Of a stretch of DNA of 64,000 nt, positions 11,255 through 22,115 are shown piece by piece. The stretch spans positions 45,143,001 through 45,207,000 of the forward strand of contig JAEOAD010000012.1 of the NCBI GenBank assembly GCA_036365145.1. The letters are read 5' to 3'. Under the pieces are notes generated by a model, which saw only the letters and a program-made list of their open reading frames with translations, searched no databases and had not been told where the DNA came from. The stretch comes from Orientallactaga sibirica (Eukaryota > Chordata > Mammalia > Rodentia > Dipodidae). Numbering within the stretch: the first letter of the stretch is position 1; each line of letters begins with the position of its first letter. The position numbers and the translations under genes are program-made.

Positions 11255-11570
11255 GTTCTTATCACCTTTTTCTTGGGTTCAACTAATCTGCTAGGACAAC
11301 TCACAGAAATCAGAGAAACATGTTTCCTGTTTTTGTATAAGGAATATTACAAATAATTCATGTGGACACCATGTGGAGAAAGAGTGATGCCCAGGAGGAG
11401 AGCCTACATATATCTCTTCTTACACCACTCTCCAGGAGCTCCCATGTGCTCAGCTCCCCTGAAACTCCCTGAAATCAGACCTGTTAGGGTTTTGTGGAAG
11501 TTTTATTACACAGGAGTGATTTTTACAAGCATCTTCGTCTTCAGCCACTCTCCTTCCACAGATTGAAGGG
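11255..11570. mobile_element. Possible old LTR fragment
   Basis: 'ctgctaggacaactcacaga', 'accactctccaggagctccc', 'gttagggttttgtggaagtt' and 'ttattacacaggagtgat' resemble an old LTR-type consensus containing 'tttttatggaggcttcatta'. The family name is not recalled with confidence. Confidence 0.35.
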
Positions 11571-11929
11571 GCGCAGTGGAAGCTGCAATCTTCGAGTAGT
11601 CCTTTTGTCTTTCTTGGGACCAGCTCCCATCCCCAAACTACCTAGAGGCAGCAGCCACCAGTCAACCCAGAGAAAAACAAATCCATTCACCATTTTGGAG
11701 ATTCCAAGAACTGGAGGAGTTATATCCCAGGAAATGGGAACAAAGCCCAAAACACTATTTCAAAATAACATACTTAACAGTCTCCCTCCTGTCAGCCCTC
11801 TCTTCTAAAGTCTCCTCAGATTATAACTATAGAGATGTGTGTAAGACCACCTTGGTCTACTGAGAACTATACCTTGACTCCCCATCTTACTGAGAGTAAA
11901 TTCCTGATGATGAGCTATAGGGTCATGGT

Positions 11930-12365
11930 CTGTTTACTTCCGACTACCAAACTGCTCGGAACTCCTAAGCATTTTCCCCTGATTTATGTCATTCCATTCC
12001 TTGCTGTTCTTCCAACACCACCATACTCCCTCTGTAAAGCTAGTATATTTGCTCTTCTCTTCTCTCAAAAGTCCCTGCCAGCAGAGATGCACATGACTCA
12101 ATCCATCATTCCCTTTAGATTTATACTCAAATGTCTTTCTGGCCCGGCATAAAACAGTGCCTACCTCATCCTTATAGCCCCTTCCTCACTTTAGTTTTCT
12201 CTTACTGCATACCACTACCTGCCAACTGTTTATGTATCTTCCTTACTAATGCAAACTCCATGGGAAAGGTTGGTTTAATTCACTCCTAGCTGTATCCCTA
12301 CGGTTTAGAAATGTGCCTGGCAATGGAAGAGGCTGAGCAAGTGCTTGAGGACTTCTTGAATTGTT
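11930..12365 (+). mobile_element. L2 LINE 3' end
   Basis: The diagnostic L2 tail is readable: 'caaactccatgggaaagg', 'gctgtatccctacggtttag', 'aatgtgcctggcaatgga' and 'attgttgaat'. Upstream, 'ctcaaatgtctttctgg' and the 'ccccttcctcac' region match the L2 3' segment. No coding capacity remains. Confidence 0.7.
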
Positions 12366-12428
12366 GAATTATTCTCACATTGCATTTCAAGTATGATTTA
12401 AAATATATATGTATATGCACACATAAAT

Positions 12429-12453
12429 TGTGTGTGTGTGTGTGTGTGTGTGT
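12429..12453. repeat. (TG)n microsatellite
   Basis: About 12 TG units, preceded by a short AT-rich alternating run at 12400-12420. Confidence 0.95.
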
Positions 12454-13219
12454 AAAAGAAGCCTTCAATTTCTGAATGAACTCTCATTGAATACCAGGCC
12501 CTGTACTAGATGTCTCTTATGCTTGTGGTTTCTCTCTTAAATTTTGTAAGATAAGTGACACCAGCTTGAGGGTGTGCTATGAAATTTATCCCTTTATCTA
12601 TTTTTTTCACTTAGCCATAGCATCTGCAAGAGATTGAGGCCTCAGTAAATAAGCCTGCCCATATTGAATTTGAGATTTTCCTCCTGGCTATAAGAAAAAG
12701 AATTATGGCAGGTATGGGCAGATGGGATGCTATATTTACTCTGGTAAATTCAAAAGGAAATGTGAACCATGAAAAGAGATATAAGATATTATAGGTGTAT
12801 AATGGAAGAAGGAATTATTCTCCATGTGTGATATCAAAGACTGCCTCAATGAGAAGACAGAATCTGATCTGGCTGAAAAGAACTGATGGACTAAACTCCA
12901 AAATCTCATAAAAGGCAAGTGTGGCTCATCTAATGGCAAATTACAGTGAACTGTATGCAGCACACCTCTGAGTAAATCTGCAGACACTTTTCGAGGTTAC
13001 CCCTATACCCATCTACTGTATAAAACCATCCATTTGAATGTACATCGAACCTATGATTTATTTCTAGCAAATAGAATATGGTAAAGGTGTATGCAGGGGT
13101 GAATGGGCTGTCACTTTCATAATGTTCTTACATAACATTGTGACTTTGGTCTTGCTACCAGACTAAACTGCTTTCTCAGTTTGTATGCTTTGATAAAACA
13201 AGCTATTACATTATATGGC
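12454..13219. other. Unassigned DNA
   Basis: No recognised repeat or gene. A minus-strand 83-codon frame at 12736-12987 has no recognisable content. Confidence 0.4.
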
Positions 13220-13480
13220 CAGAACCTGAGGGGGCCTCTAGCCAACAAACAAGGACCTGTAACCCTTCCTCTAACATCCATCCCCCATCAAGACTTCAGA
13301 TGAGGTTTCAGTCCTCAATGATACTTCTGATCACAGCCTTATCAATGACTAAACTCAAGGATCCCTCTGACCTGTCGCTGGGTTTCTAACTTGAAGAAAG
13401 AGTGACATAATGCATGTACATGGCTTTAAACTGAGAAGTTTTGTGGTGACTTTTTGCTACACGATGAGAAATAAATAATT
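13220..13480 (+). mobile_element. MLT1/MaLR-like LTR relic
   Basis: 'ctagccaacaaacaagga', 'gatcacagccttatcaatg', 'ttaaactgagaagttttgtg' and 'gagaaataaat' follow the 3' half of an old MaLR-like LTR, including the poly(A)-signal region. The subfamily is a guess. Confidence 0.45.
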
Positions 13481-13519
13481 GAGTTTGGGACTAGTGAAAC
13501 ATTTACATTTTCTTCTAAT

Positions 13520-13738
13520 TAAAAAATATTGTATTTATTTATTTGAGAGAGAGAGGCACAGAGACAAAGAGAAAAAGAGAGACAATGGGCACACCAGGGC
13601 CTCTAGCCACTGAAAACAAACTCTAAGTACATGTGCCACCTTGTGCATCTGGCTTTATGTGGATACTGGGGAATCAAACCCCAGTCCCTTAGGCTTTGCA
13701 GGCAAGTATCTTAACCACTGAGCAATCTCTCCAGCCCC
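13520..13738 (-). mobile_element. DIP-like SINE, type A
   Basis: A minus-strand copy with the A-rich tail at the left and the head 'gagcaatctctccagcccc' at the right. Short flank similarity around 'tcttcta' suggests the target site. Confidence 0.9.
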
Positions 13739-13985
13739 TGTCTTCTACTTTTATATAGCAAATCTTCAAACTGTAATTCAGGCATCCATTTAATAAACAA
13801 TTAATGAAACTTCTTTCTGTAATTGTTGGTTTAATTGTCATAAGGCTTTCTATCAGAGAAGGACTCTACCCTCTGGAAGACTGGTACAGGTAGGAGCGGT
13901 GTGCTGATGAGTAACTATAAAACAAGGTATAAAGTACTAGTTCACTAGCAGAAGCTGTAGATAACACATCAGTAATTCATGGTGA

Positions 13986-14187
13986 GGCTGATGAGATGGC
14001 TCAGTGGTTAAAGGTACTTACTTCCAAAGCCTGCCAACCTGGATTTGATTCCCAAGCACACATATAAAGTCAGAGGTGCAAAGTGGAGCCTGTATCTGGA
14101 ATTTGTTTGCAGCAAAAGGATTCCCGGATGTATCTATTTTCCTTCTCTCTCTCTCTCTTCTCAGATATATAAATAAATATTTTAAAA
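13986..14187 (+). mobile_element. DIP-like SINE, type C variant
   Basis: The head reads 'ggctgatgagatggctcag' and the body has 'caaagcctgccaacctgga' instead of the 'gcctaaggacccc' of type A, marking a distinct older subtype. Flanks 'ttcatggtgag' and 'ctcatggtgaa' form the duplication. Confidence 0.85.
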
Positions 14188-15776
14188 AGAACTCATGGTG
14201 AAGGGCATTTGTGCTGGGTGCTGAATAGCATGTGGCCGTGTAGGCGATGGGCTGTTTAAGCAAATACATGGAGGTGAAGGTTGTAGGGAAATATAAAACA
14301 GACAATAATTCCTCTGACTGTAGAGTAAGGCACAGTTAGGACATTCGTACATGCAGGCAGGAAGGCCGAAGCTCCTAGAACTCTGGACAAAGGACTAAGA
14401 CTTGGGAAATTTAATATTGTTCAAAGTCTATTGCCAAAACCAATAGAGTTCTAATTTCCTTTAAAAAGACTTCCTCATTCCAGAGCTAATACTTTTAGAT
14501 ATTGAGCCAAAAGGAAAAACTTCCTATACTTTGATCATGTCCCAGTTTATTCAAGAAGATTTATACACTGCTTCCCCAGAAATGGCTCACTGCACTTGAT
14601 GATGCAACTTGAAGACCCTAGTATCACTGAAACCAAAATGTTAACATCTACTAACATATTGTGGGGATTTTTTTCCCCTATGAGTGAATTATGTTTACTG
14701 TCTGTTTCCAGTATAAAGAAAACCCTGATGCTTGTTTTTCTTTTTTGGAAAATGTCACTTGCTTGAAGTATTCTCGTTTATTCATCTAAACTTGAAGGTA
14801 GGCCACATGGCTATAAAATATATATTTATGATATTTATGCCTACTTTGTCACAGCTTTTGCTTGTTATCTCACTGAAGGTAGCAGTCAGTGTATTTGAAC
14901 AGACATTTTTACTTGTACATTACCAGTGTGCAGTCACATTGAAAATGCATTCAGGAGCTTGAAGTTAATTTTCACAGAGCTCTCTTTGCATAATCCCTGC
15001 TAGTTACAAAATTCTTTGTAGAGTTTCTCAAGGTGTTTCAAAAGCTTTCTGCTTGCCCAGCAGGATATGCCTCTTTTTTTTTTTTTTTTTTTTTTTGTCT
15101 TCCTATATCACTTCAGAGAACAGCGACGTTCCTCACTTACTGGTGGAAGTGCACGGAGACCCTCTAGAAGACTGCACTTCAGTAGCCATATGGGCACTCA
15201 GAACAATGCATCACCAAGGACCCTGCTCTTGAAACTTTAACAGAGGATAGTTTATAAGCCTTGTCTTTCTCGATTTTATACTGTGTGTATCTAGTTACAA
15301 TTACAATGTTCAGAACATATAACACCAACATGTTCCACAATCACATTACTCTCTCATAGTTCCAACTAAAAACTATTTGCAATTCAGTGTCATAGTGAAA
15401 GCTTTTTTTTTTTTTTTTTGACTGAAGCTACTTTTGCAGCTGAGAGAATTAATGGGATTCAACAGAGGCCACAGTCTAAACCAGGTTTTATAATTGAAAC
15501 CTGACAGCTTCAGCCTTCTCCTTGTAGAGAGGGTGTCTAGTTAGTACAGTCTGTATGTCCTTGCCAGGGAAGAAGAGGAAGAGAAGGAGGAGGAGGAGGG
15601 CCTGGGAGAACCCTGTGGCTCTGGAACCACTCTTCTCTCTCTGCATCTTAAGAGCTTTCTAGAAGCAAGGCAAGTAGATACTTCCAGAAAGGACCCTTCA
15701 AACACATCATTTGTAGTTTTTATTCATCATTCCCCAGAGACTGTTCAGAAGAGCTGAGTGTTTTGCTCCTTTAACT
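14188..15776. other. Long stretch without recognised repeats
   Basis: About 1.6 kb with no interspersed repeat that I recognise, apart from T-runs at about 15074-15096 and 15404-15419 and a GA-rich run at 15569-15600. Short frames have no recognisable product. It could hold conserved non-coding sequence, which cannot be judged from one genome. Confidence 0.4.
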
Positions 15777-15794
15777 TACACACACACACACACA
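15777..15794. repeat. Short (CA)n run
   Basis: Nine CA units. Confidence 0.9.
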
Positions 15795-16201
15795 TTTATT
15801 CACTTAAATTATTTTCACTCTGGAGTAACTTTAGGTAAAAAGTAATAAATGCACTTATAGTGATTTTAAGATAATTTTGATGGGATTATTTTTTGATAAC
15901 TGCTTTGAAGGTTTATAATTTGATTTTTAAAGTATTTATACACTACCCTTAAAAACTTTCACATCCTTCATATAGTGATATAATATCTAAAGGGCTCAAA
16001 CACTAGCTTGATATCATTCAACTTATTTAGTTTAGGCCAAGCCTGGGAAAAGAGCACAGAGGAGAGAGAAGTTGTTGAACTTGAACTAGAAATCTAAGTG
16101 AGAGAGCTGTATGCATTTTTAAGTTATTAATACTTTATAATTTTTCCAATTTGTGAAGCAATTGATTTTATGAAAAAAATATACTTTTTAAATAATATCC
16201 T
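15795..16201. other. Unassigned AT-rich DNA
   Basis: No gene or repeat family recognised. Confidence 0.4.
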
Positions 16202-16283
16202 ATCCATACTAACCAGGCCCAACCCTGCTTAGTTTCCCAGATCAGACAAAATGGGGTGCATTCAGGATGGTATGGTCATAGAC
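16202..16283 (-). pseudogene. 5S rRNA pseudogene, 3'-truncated
   Basis: Read on the minus strand, the sequence starts 'gtctatgaccataccatcc' and runs through 'tctgatctgggaaactaagc' and 'agggttgggcctggttagta'. This is the first roughly 80 nt of mammalian 5S rRNA with scattered, mostly transition-type changes. The internal control region (A box and box C) is largely kept, but the last third of the gene is missing, so a functional 5S RNA cannot be made. It is most likely a retrotransposed or otherwise dispersed 5S copy. No upstream 5S promoter context and no neighbouring 5S genes are seen. Confidence 0.88.
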
Positions 16284-16437
16284 GGCTACGTTTTGATAAT
16301 CTCTTCTTCAAACATTTTAATGCCTTTGCCTTCAAATGTACATTTAAAGATTTATGTTCAGAGTTTCTGTGATCTTGATTATGCCATTTCTCTTAATTTC
16401 AGCCTCTCAAGATCAAAAGAATATATAGCCATTAATT

Positions 16438-16660
16438 ATATTTTTGAGACAGTCTCATATATCCTAGGCTGACCTTTCTTTCAATATGTAGCCAAAAATG
16501 ACTTTGAATTTCTGATACTCCTGCCTCCAATATCCCAAGTGCTGGAATTACAGGTGTGAGCCACCATGCCCACTTCTGTGCAATGCTGGGAATTGAAACT
16601 AGGGCTTCACACATGTCAGACAAGCATTCTACCACCTGAGCTACATCTCCAGCCCTACCA
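16438..16660 (-). mobile_element. B4-type dimeric SINE
   Basis: A minus-strand B1-like half ('gcctccaatatcccaagtg', 'attacaggtgtgagccacc') continues into an ID-like half ('agcattctaccacctgagc', 'acatctccagccc'). This is the B1-ID dimer read backwards. Confidence 0.7.
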
Positions 16661-16703
16661 CTAATTTTTGTCATAATAACATAGACTTCAAATCCGTTGG
16701 GTA

Positions 16704-16798
16704 CTGTTTGGGTTTTTGTTTGTTTGTTTCAGTACTGAGGATTGAATCCAAGACCTTGTACATGCTACGCAAGCACTCTACCACAGAGACCCATCTTG
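16704..16798 (-). mobile_element. ID element
   Basis: The minus-strand reading has an ID-type tRNA-derived body: 'gtggtagagtgcttgcgtag', then 'cttggattcaatcc' in the B-box position, with the tail 'aaacaaacaaac'. ID elements derive from tRNA-Ala through BC1 in rodents. Confidence 0.75.
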
Positions 16799-18737
16799 AC
16801 TACTTCACCTCATACTATTTCCATACAAATCCCTTGCAAATCTTATCTATTCTTTCATACATAATGTTCAAATATAATTGCACAAACCTTTCTAATGAAA
16901 AACTGAATACATTATTTTACCCTCGTTCATTAAGATAAACACATGTATCATATCTATCTATCATAAGCACTTTAATCTGCTTGCAACTACCAGAGATAAG
17001 ACAATACAAAAATTCTAAGCTGCTACAAGTTAGAATAAAGTTGATATCCCTATACAAAATTGTGATTTTCAAAAAAAAAGAGATCATTTATTATTGTTGT
17101 TGTACTCTGTGTGGTTAGCAAATTTTTGAGCACCTAGGTGCTCAAATAAATTATTCCACTCCATTAATGTCATTATCAAGAAGTTAAGCCAAGATCCAAA
17201 CCCAAGTATTGTGCCATGCTCCATTCTTAGAGATAAAGGACAGGCATCAGAATGTCCCACTGTTCCTTGCATCTGCCATATTAAATATACAAGAAATTAA
17301 CCACAAGAGGAAAAGAATTTATACCATTACATGAATTTTAAAGTGATATCACAAACTCTAACGCCAGAATGAAAAGCATGGTTTTGTCGTTAAATATTTA
17401 GATCTTGGAAACCCGTCCATGTATAATTTCTGCTGCAGCCTTTACCTTTAGTCAAATACCAAAGCATCATAACTGCAGGCTTGCAAAAACAGCCCACGAA
17501 TGGAAGGGCTGGATTCGAAGGGCATAGGAAGATTGAGATCAATACTGTGCTATTACTGCTTGCTTTGCACACCAGAAGAGCCACATGAGGCAAATACCAG
17601 GGAACCACAGTGGAAATCAGAATACTCAGCAAACAGCTGATTCTGTCTCTAAGATACTTGTTTCTCTAGAAAGACTGTGGCTCATTTTCATTGTAAAAGC
17701 TTAGGTTTCTCTTTCCCACCCTGGGTTTCACTGTCGACTACCTCATGATTCAGGATGGCTGGAAGTCAAGAGTCTAGTACCAGTTAGTTGTTGCTAAATA
17801 TCCATGGCTACCAAGCTCTAACATTTCTCTGCATAAGTGATATGTTGGGTTAGCAAAATCCAGAGGCAACAAGAAGCCAGCAGGAATCACTGGAGAGAAA
17901 GGACATAGCAATCAGTTATTATTGTTCCAGTAGGCAACACTTGATTACATAAACATCTCCTTAATGATGACATCCCATTGCCCTGTCACAGGATCACATG
18001 GGGCTTAAGTGCCTCTCCTGGAAATCCATCCATAAAGATGTTGGAGTATGTCACAGAGGCCAGGAAAATAATCTCTATAATTATTCACAACCAAACCCAT
18101 TATAAGGAAGATTCCCTGCACACTGACTTCAAAACACACAAAGGATCCCATCTTGTCAAATGCTTCCTTATTTAGGAAAAAGGCAGGGAAAGAATCATTT
18201 GAGCCCTTAGTGTTACCTGTAGGTAGATTTTTGAAGGAGCCAAGGGCTAAAAGAACTTCTGCACTTTGAGTTTTGTAATTGATGACCAGTATTTCTGGGA
18301 CAGTAGGAAAGTTCCTGCAAAGTGTTTCTCTGGCATCAGGTGATCTGTGGGCAGAGCAGATGGCATGTTGGGATACAGAGGAAAGTTCTCGAGCTGAGAA
18401 CAAGCTGCAGAAAGAACTGCTGAAGACATTGCAGACTAAGTAGACTTGAGATGGAGATCTAGGAACCCCAGCTCTGGGAAGATTTCCCTGCATAGTCTAA
18501 AGAGGCAGACACCCCCTTTATGCTACTGCAAAGCAACCTAGCAGTTAATATAGGGTCCCATCCAGATAACCTGTCAAGATGTTTATTGAGTTGCTGTAAG
18601 GAGGAGGTCTTGGTTTTCTTCAAAAGCGACATGTCCATGATCTTTGTTCAATCATTTAATCAATGTTTAAATATTTATCGAGCATCTGATTTGACAAAGG
18701 ACATGACAATATGGTCTAAGGTATATAGGTATACAAA
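16799..18737. other. Long stretch without recognised repeats
   Basis: About 1.9 kb without an obvious mobile element. Possible MIR traces at 17140-17260 are too weak to call. It contains the 162-codon minus-strand frame at 18005-18493. Confidence 0.4.
18005..18493 (-). other. 162-codon open frame, unknown (unproven)
   Basis: This is the longest open frame outside repeats other than the L1 ORF2 piece. The predicted protein has no domain, signal peptide or membrane segment that I recognise. A Ser/Cys-rich N-terminal part is followed by a hydrophobic patch near residues 120-140. Nothing shows splicing or a promoter. By length alone it is within what chance gives in 64 kb, so a functional reading is unlikely. 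Confidence 0.12.
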
Positions 18738-18750
18738 AAAAGATATGTTA

Positions 18751-18904
18751 GGGCTGGAGAGATGGCTTAGCGGTTAAACGCTTGCCTATGAAGCCTAAGG
18801 ACCCCGGTTCGAGGCTCAATTCTCCAGGACCCACGTAAGCCAGATGCACAAGGGGGTGCATGCATCTGGAGTTCGTTTGCAGTGGCTGGAGACCCTGGTG
18901 CACC

Positions 18905-18952
<48 letters not shown>

Positions 18953-18986
18953 GCCTATTTCTGTATCTCTCTCTCAAATAAAAAAA
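18751..18986 (+). mobile_element. DIP-like SINE, type A (young)
   Basis: A full element with the A box 'tggcttagcggtta' and the B-box word 'ggttcgaggctcaattc', a roughly 42-bp CT tract at about 18909-18950 and an A-rich tail. A perfect 13-bp duplication (18738-18750 and 18987-18999) indicates recent insertion at an A-rich target. Confidence 0.96.
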
Positions 18987-19018
18987 AAAGATATGTTATA
19001 CTAAAAAGTGGAGATCTA

Positions 19019-19266
19019 GGGCTGAAGAGATGGCTTAGCAGTTAAGGCACCTGCCTGTTAAGCCTAAGAACCCGGTTCCAATCTCCAGGTCCCACGTTTA
19101 GCCTGATGCAGTGATGCAAGGGCACAATGCCGCACTTGCCCACAAGGGGGCACACACATCTGGATTTGGTTCTCATCAGCTGAGAGACTGCTGGCATGCC
19201 CATTCTCTGTCTCCTTCTCCCTCTCTCTCTGTCTCTCTCTCCAAAAGAAAACTAAAAATAAATTTG
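19019..19266 (+). mobile_element. DIP-like SINE, type B
   Basis: The head is type-A-like, but the body contains an extra block ('caatgccgcacttgccc' with 'acaagggggcacacacatc') and a different 3' half ('agctgagagactgctggc'). It is bounded by a perfect 16-bp duplication at 19003-19018 and 19267-19282. It sits immediately 3' of the copy ending at 18986. Confidence 0.95.
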
Positions 19267-19282
19267 AAAAAGTGGAGATCTA

Positions 19283-19787
19283 ACAATGGGATCACTTGAT
19301 TAATTATATATAATCTTATTGTTGAAATTACATTTTCATAATGCTTTTGTAGACTATGCATGTTTTATGGGTGAATAAATTAAAGAAAGCTGTATAAATT
19401 TGCATGTATTTGAATGATTGAGGGCGCAGACTTAAACCTGAGTTGTTCTTACCAAAAGAACTCCAAAACCATCTCTGGCTGCTGCTTCCCAATAGTGTGT
19501 TCTAAACATAATTTTTCAGTTTTTCTCAGAAGCCAAATGGTGCTCTGTGATTCCAAATTTAAATTGTTCTTGAAACGATAAATATCACCTGCAAATTCAT
19601 AAAGAGAAGCGACTTCCTTACCTGCTTATCTAGTTAAATAACAGAGGCAACTCATGTGCTAACCTCCATGAGTGTTCTTTCCTTTAGGAAACGACTTAAG
19701 TTCCTGGTTTTAGAGTCCAACTTTAATCCACAATGCGAGCTTCAGGTGTGTGACTCTTTGGACAAGTTACAGTATCTTTTTAGCCTC
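19283..19787. other. Unassigned DNA
   Basis: No recognised feature. Confidence 0.4.
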
Positions 19788-20110
19788 TGTATTAGTTACT
19801 ATATTCATTTCTGTGACTAAATACTCCACAGGAAACAATGTTCGGAAGGAAAGGGTATATTCTAGCTTGCAGTTTGGAGGGGATATGTTCTATCAAACAC
19901 AGCAGCAGGAGCAGTAACTTCGTGTCTGCACTTAGGCAGCAACAGATCAACAGGAAGTAAGACCAAGGTTAAAAATCTCAAGCCACACCCATTAGTGACC
20001 TACTTCCTCCAGCAAGGATCCACCTTCAAAAGGCTCCACCACCTTCCCAAACAGCCCCATTAGCTAGGTACCAAGTGCTCAAACACATGAACCTATGGGA
20101 CACATTTATT
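19788..20110 (-). mobile_element. MaLR (ORR1/MT-like) LTR, reverse
   Basis: On the plus strand the landmarks run 'ttctgtgactaaatactcc', 'ttcctccagcaaggatccac', 'ccttcccaaacagcccc' and 'catgaacctatgggacac'. This is the reverse complement of a rodent MaLR LTR, whose body would end in CA at 19788. About 15 bp of its 5' end is missing where it meets the next LTR. Confidence 0.75.
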
Positions 20111-20447
20111 AGATGTAAAATGATCCCCATAGCCTCATGTGTTCAGATGTTTAATCACCAGTTGGTGGCACTGGCCTGGAAGGTTGTGGAGCCATTCAGA
20201 GGTAGATCCTCGATAGAGGAAGTATGTTTCTGGGAAAGATGCTGGGGGATTATTCTCCTGTCCACTTGTACACAATTCACTCTCCACTTCCTACATGATG
20301 ACATGAAGACATGACCCCAGCTGTCTGCTCAGCCATGCTTTTCCACCATAATGAAATTTTCTCACTAAACTGTAAGCCAGAAATAAACCTTTCCTTCCAT
20401 AAGCTGTTTCTTGTTGGGTGTCTTATCCCAGCAATGAAAGATAAATG
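20111..20447 (+). mobile_element. MaLR (ORR1/MT-like) LTR, forward
   Basis: It reads 'ccccatagcctcatgtgttc', 'accagttggtggcactggcc', 'aactgtaagccagaaataaacc' in pieces, and 'tcttatcccagcaatgaaag', matching a forward LTR with its AATAAA signal near 20380. The 5' end is truncated at the junction with the reverse LTR at 20110. Confidence 0.75.
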
Positions 20448-20529
20448 TTATAGGGGGGAAATGAAAATGCTCAATGTTTATGATAGAGCTTAGCACACAT
20501 TTAGCCCTCAATAGATATTACTTATCTTC

Positions 20530-20650
20530 ATATTTCCTCTTTCTTTTTATTCAATATATATATAATATTTAATAAATATATGTATATATATAATTCAATA
20601 AATATATATTTATTTATATATATTTGTTGAAATATATATTTATTGAAAAG
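20530..20650. repeat. AT-rich tract with 17-bp inverted repeat
   Basis: Almost pure A/T. Arms at 20594-20610 and 20631-20647 are perfect inverted copies ('ttcaataaatatatatt' against its complement) around a 20-base spacer, so a hairpin is possible. It is probably simple-sequence expansion. Confidence 0.85.
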
Positions 20651-21697
20651 GATTAAAGAAACAAAGGTTATATATGTTAAGATTGATTCACCCTTTGTTG
20701 TTTTCCTCTTGTGAACTCTTGTCTTCTGTGTAGCTGATTAGTAAAACCTCACCCAAGTTCATGAATAGGCACAGCTATCGGAAACCTGTAAATTCAGTAA
20801 AGGTTGTTTTTCTTGTTCCAGATCTCCTGTACCATCAGTATATTTAGAGCCTGTCTCCCCTTCATAATAAAGCCTGATTGGAAGAAAAGATCCAAACAAA
20901 TATGTCCTGAGATGTAGATGAATACACTCAATCACAAATGTATTCTAAATGCATTTATTTAACTGATTACATCTTGAAATACTTCTAGAAACCCTCAAAA
21001 GAAACATATACTGCAAGACAAAAGTCTTTTATGCAAGTCACCTTGCTCTCAAGCTGTATCTGTGTAATACAAGAAAATGGTTAACCAGGGGCACTGGGTC
21101 ATGGTGTCATCCTCACAGAGGAATCATACAATTTGGCTTGAAGGTAGTTCTATCAGAGCTATTAAATTTGGAAGCTATGTTATGGCCAGGGAATAAAACA
21201 AGTCATTTGTCTTTGTTACTGTATCAACATTTTCTCCATGCCCAGTATGATCAGTGAATGAGAGACAAATGTCCTGACCTGCAAATGAAAAGCCAGAGAT
21301 CAGGGGCAGCTTCTTTCAAAATCACATTACTGCAGGAAAAGCTATCCACACAAAATGCTGTTTAGCTCAACAAGCAAGAAACCTGATAGGCTTCCCTTCA
21401 TTACAACTCAGTGTCTGTGACTTTCCAGAAGCTTCACGAAGCACACCGTCCCTGCTCCCCATCTTTGGATAAGCACAATGAAGATCTGGTCTATAAAGTG
21501 CTAACTCCTAATGACCATCAAATTGCTCTCTAAAAATTTGTCGTTATTCTTACAGATCAGTGCTGCTCTCACCTTTGGGCAGAGAAGCTTCTTTTTGTAG
21601 ATGGAGGGACTACTGGGGAGACTCAAGACTCAACAAAAAGTCCAGAGAATAAGTGGCTGATGAGTGCTCAGCACCAATGAGATGACTCTACCACATC
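20651..21697. other. Long stretch without recognised repeats
   Basis: About 1 kb with no repeat or gene that I recognise. Confidence 0.4.
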
Positions 21698-21702
21698 CTC
21701 TA

Positions 21703-22047
21703 TTGCAGTCACCTTCTCCTTGCTGGCACAAAACACCTCACCAAAAGCAGCTTGCTGGAGGAAAGTGCTTATTTTGGATTATAGACTCAAGGAAAATCTC
21801 CATGATGGCAAAGGAAAGGATGGCATGAGCACAGGCTGGACATCACCATCTTGCCAACATCAGGTGGACAACAGCAACCAAGAGAGTGTGCCGAACACTA
21901 GCAAGATAATACTGGCCAAAACACCCATAAGCCTGCCCCCAGCAAAATACCTCCTTCAGAAAAGCCCCACTTCCCAAGTTGCCACCTGCTGGGGACTAGA
22001 ATTCAGAATACATGAGTTTGTGGGGACACCCATTTTAAACCACCACA
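21703..22047 (-). mobile_element. MaLR-type solo LTR, reverse
   Basis: Read on the minus strand it starts 'tgtggtggttt', passes 'ctagtccccagcaggtggc' and 'tcatgccatcctttcc', and ends near 'gtgactgcaa'. The 5-bp word 'ctcta' occurs on both sides (21698-21702 and 22048-22052), the duplication size expected for class III (ERVL-MaLR) LTRs. No internal region remains. Confidence 0.82.
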
Positions 22048-22115
22048 CTCTACAAGGCTCAGGGGAAATCTCAGAAGAGGGGGCCAGAAACAAGTAATCA
22101 AAAGGTTCAAGGATG

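Noticed and set aside
18760..18830. tRNA-like A and B boxes
   Set aside because: They are the pol III promoter of a tRNA-derived SINE repeated dozens of times; no cloverleaf tRNA gene is present. The same holds for the ID elements at 16704 and 60048.
21720..22097. 125-codon plus-strand open frame
   Set aside because: It lies within the reverse MaLR LTR at 21703-22047 and reads its antisense strand.
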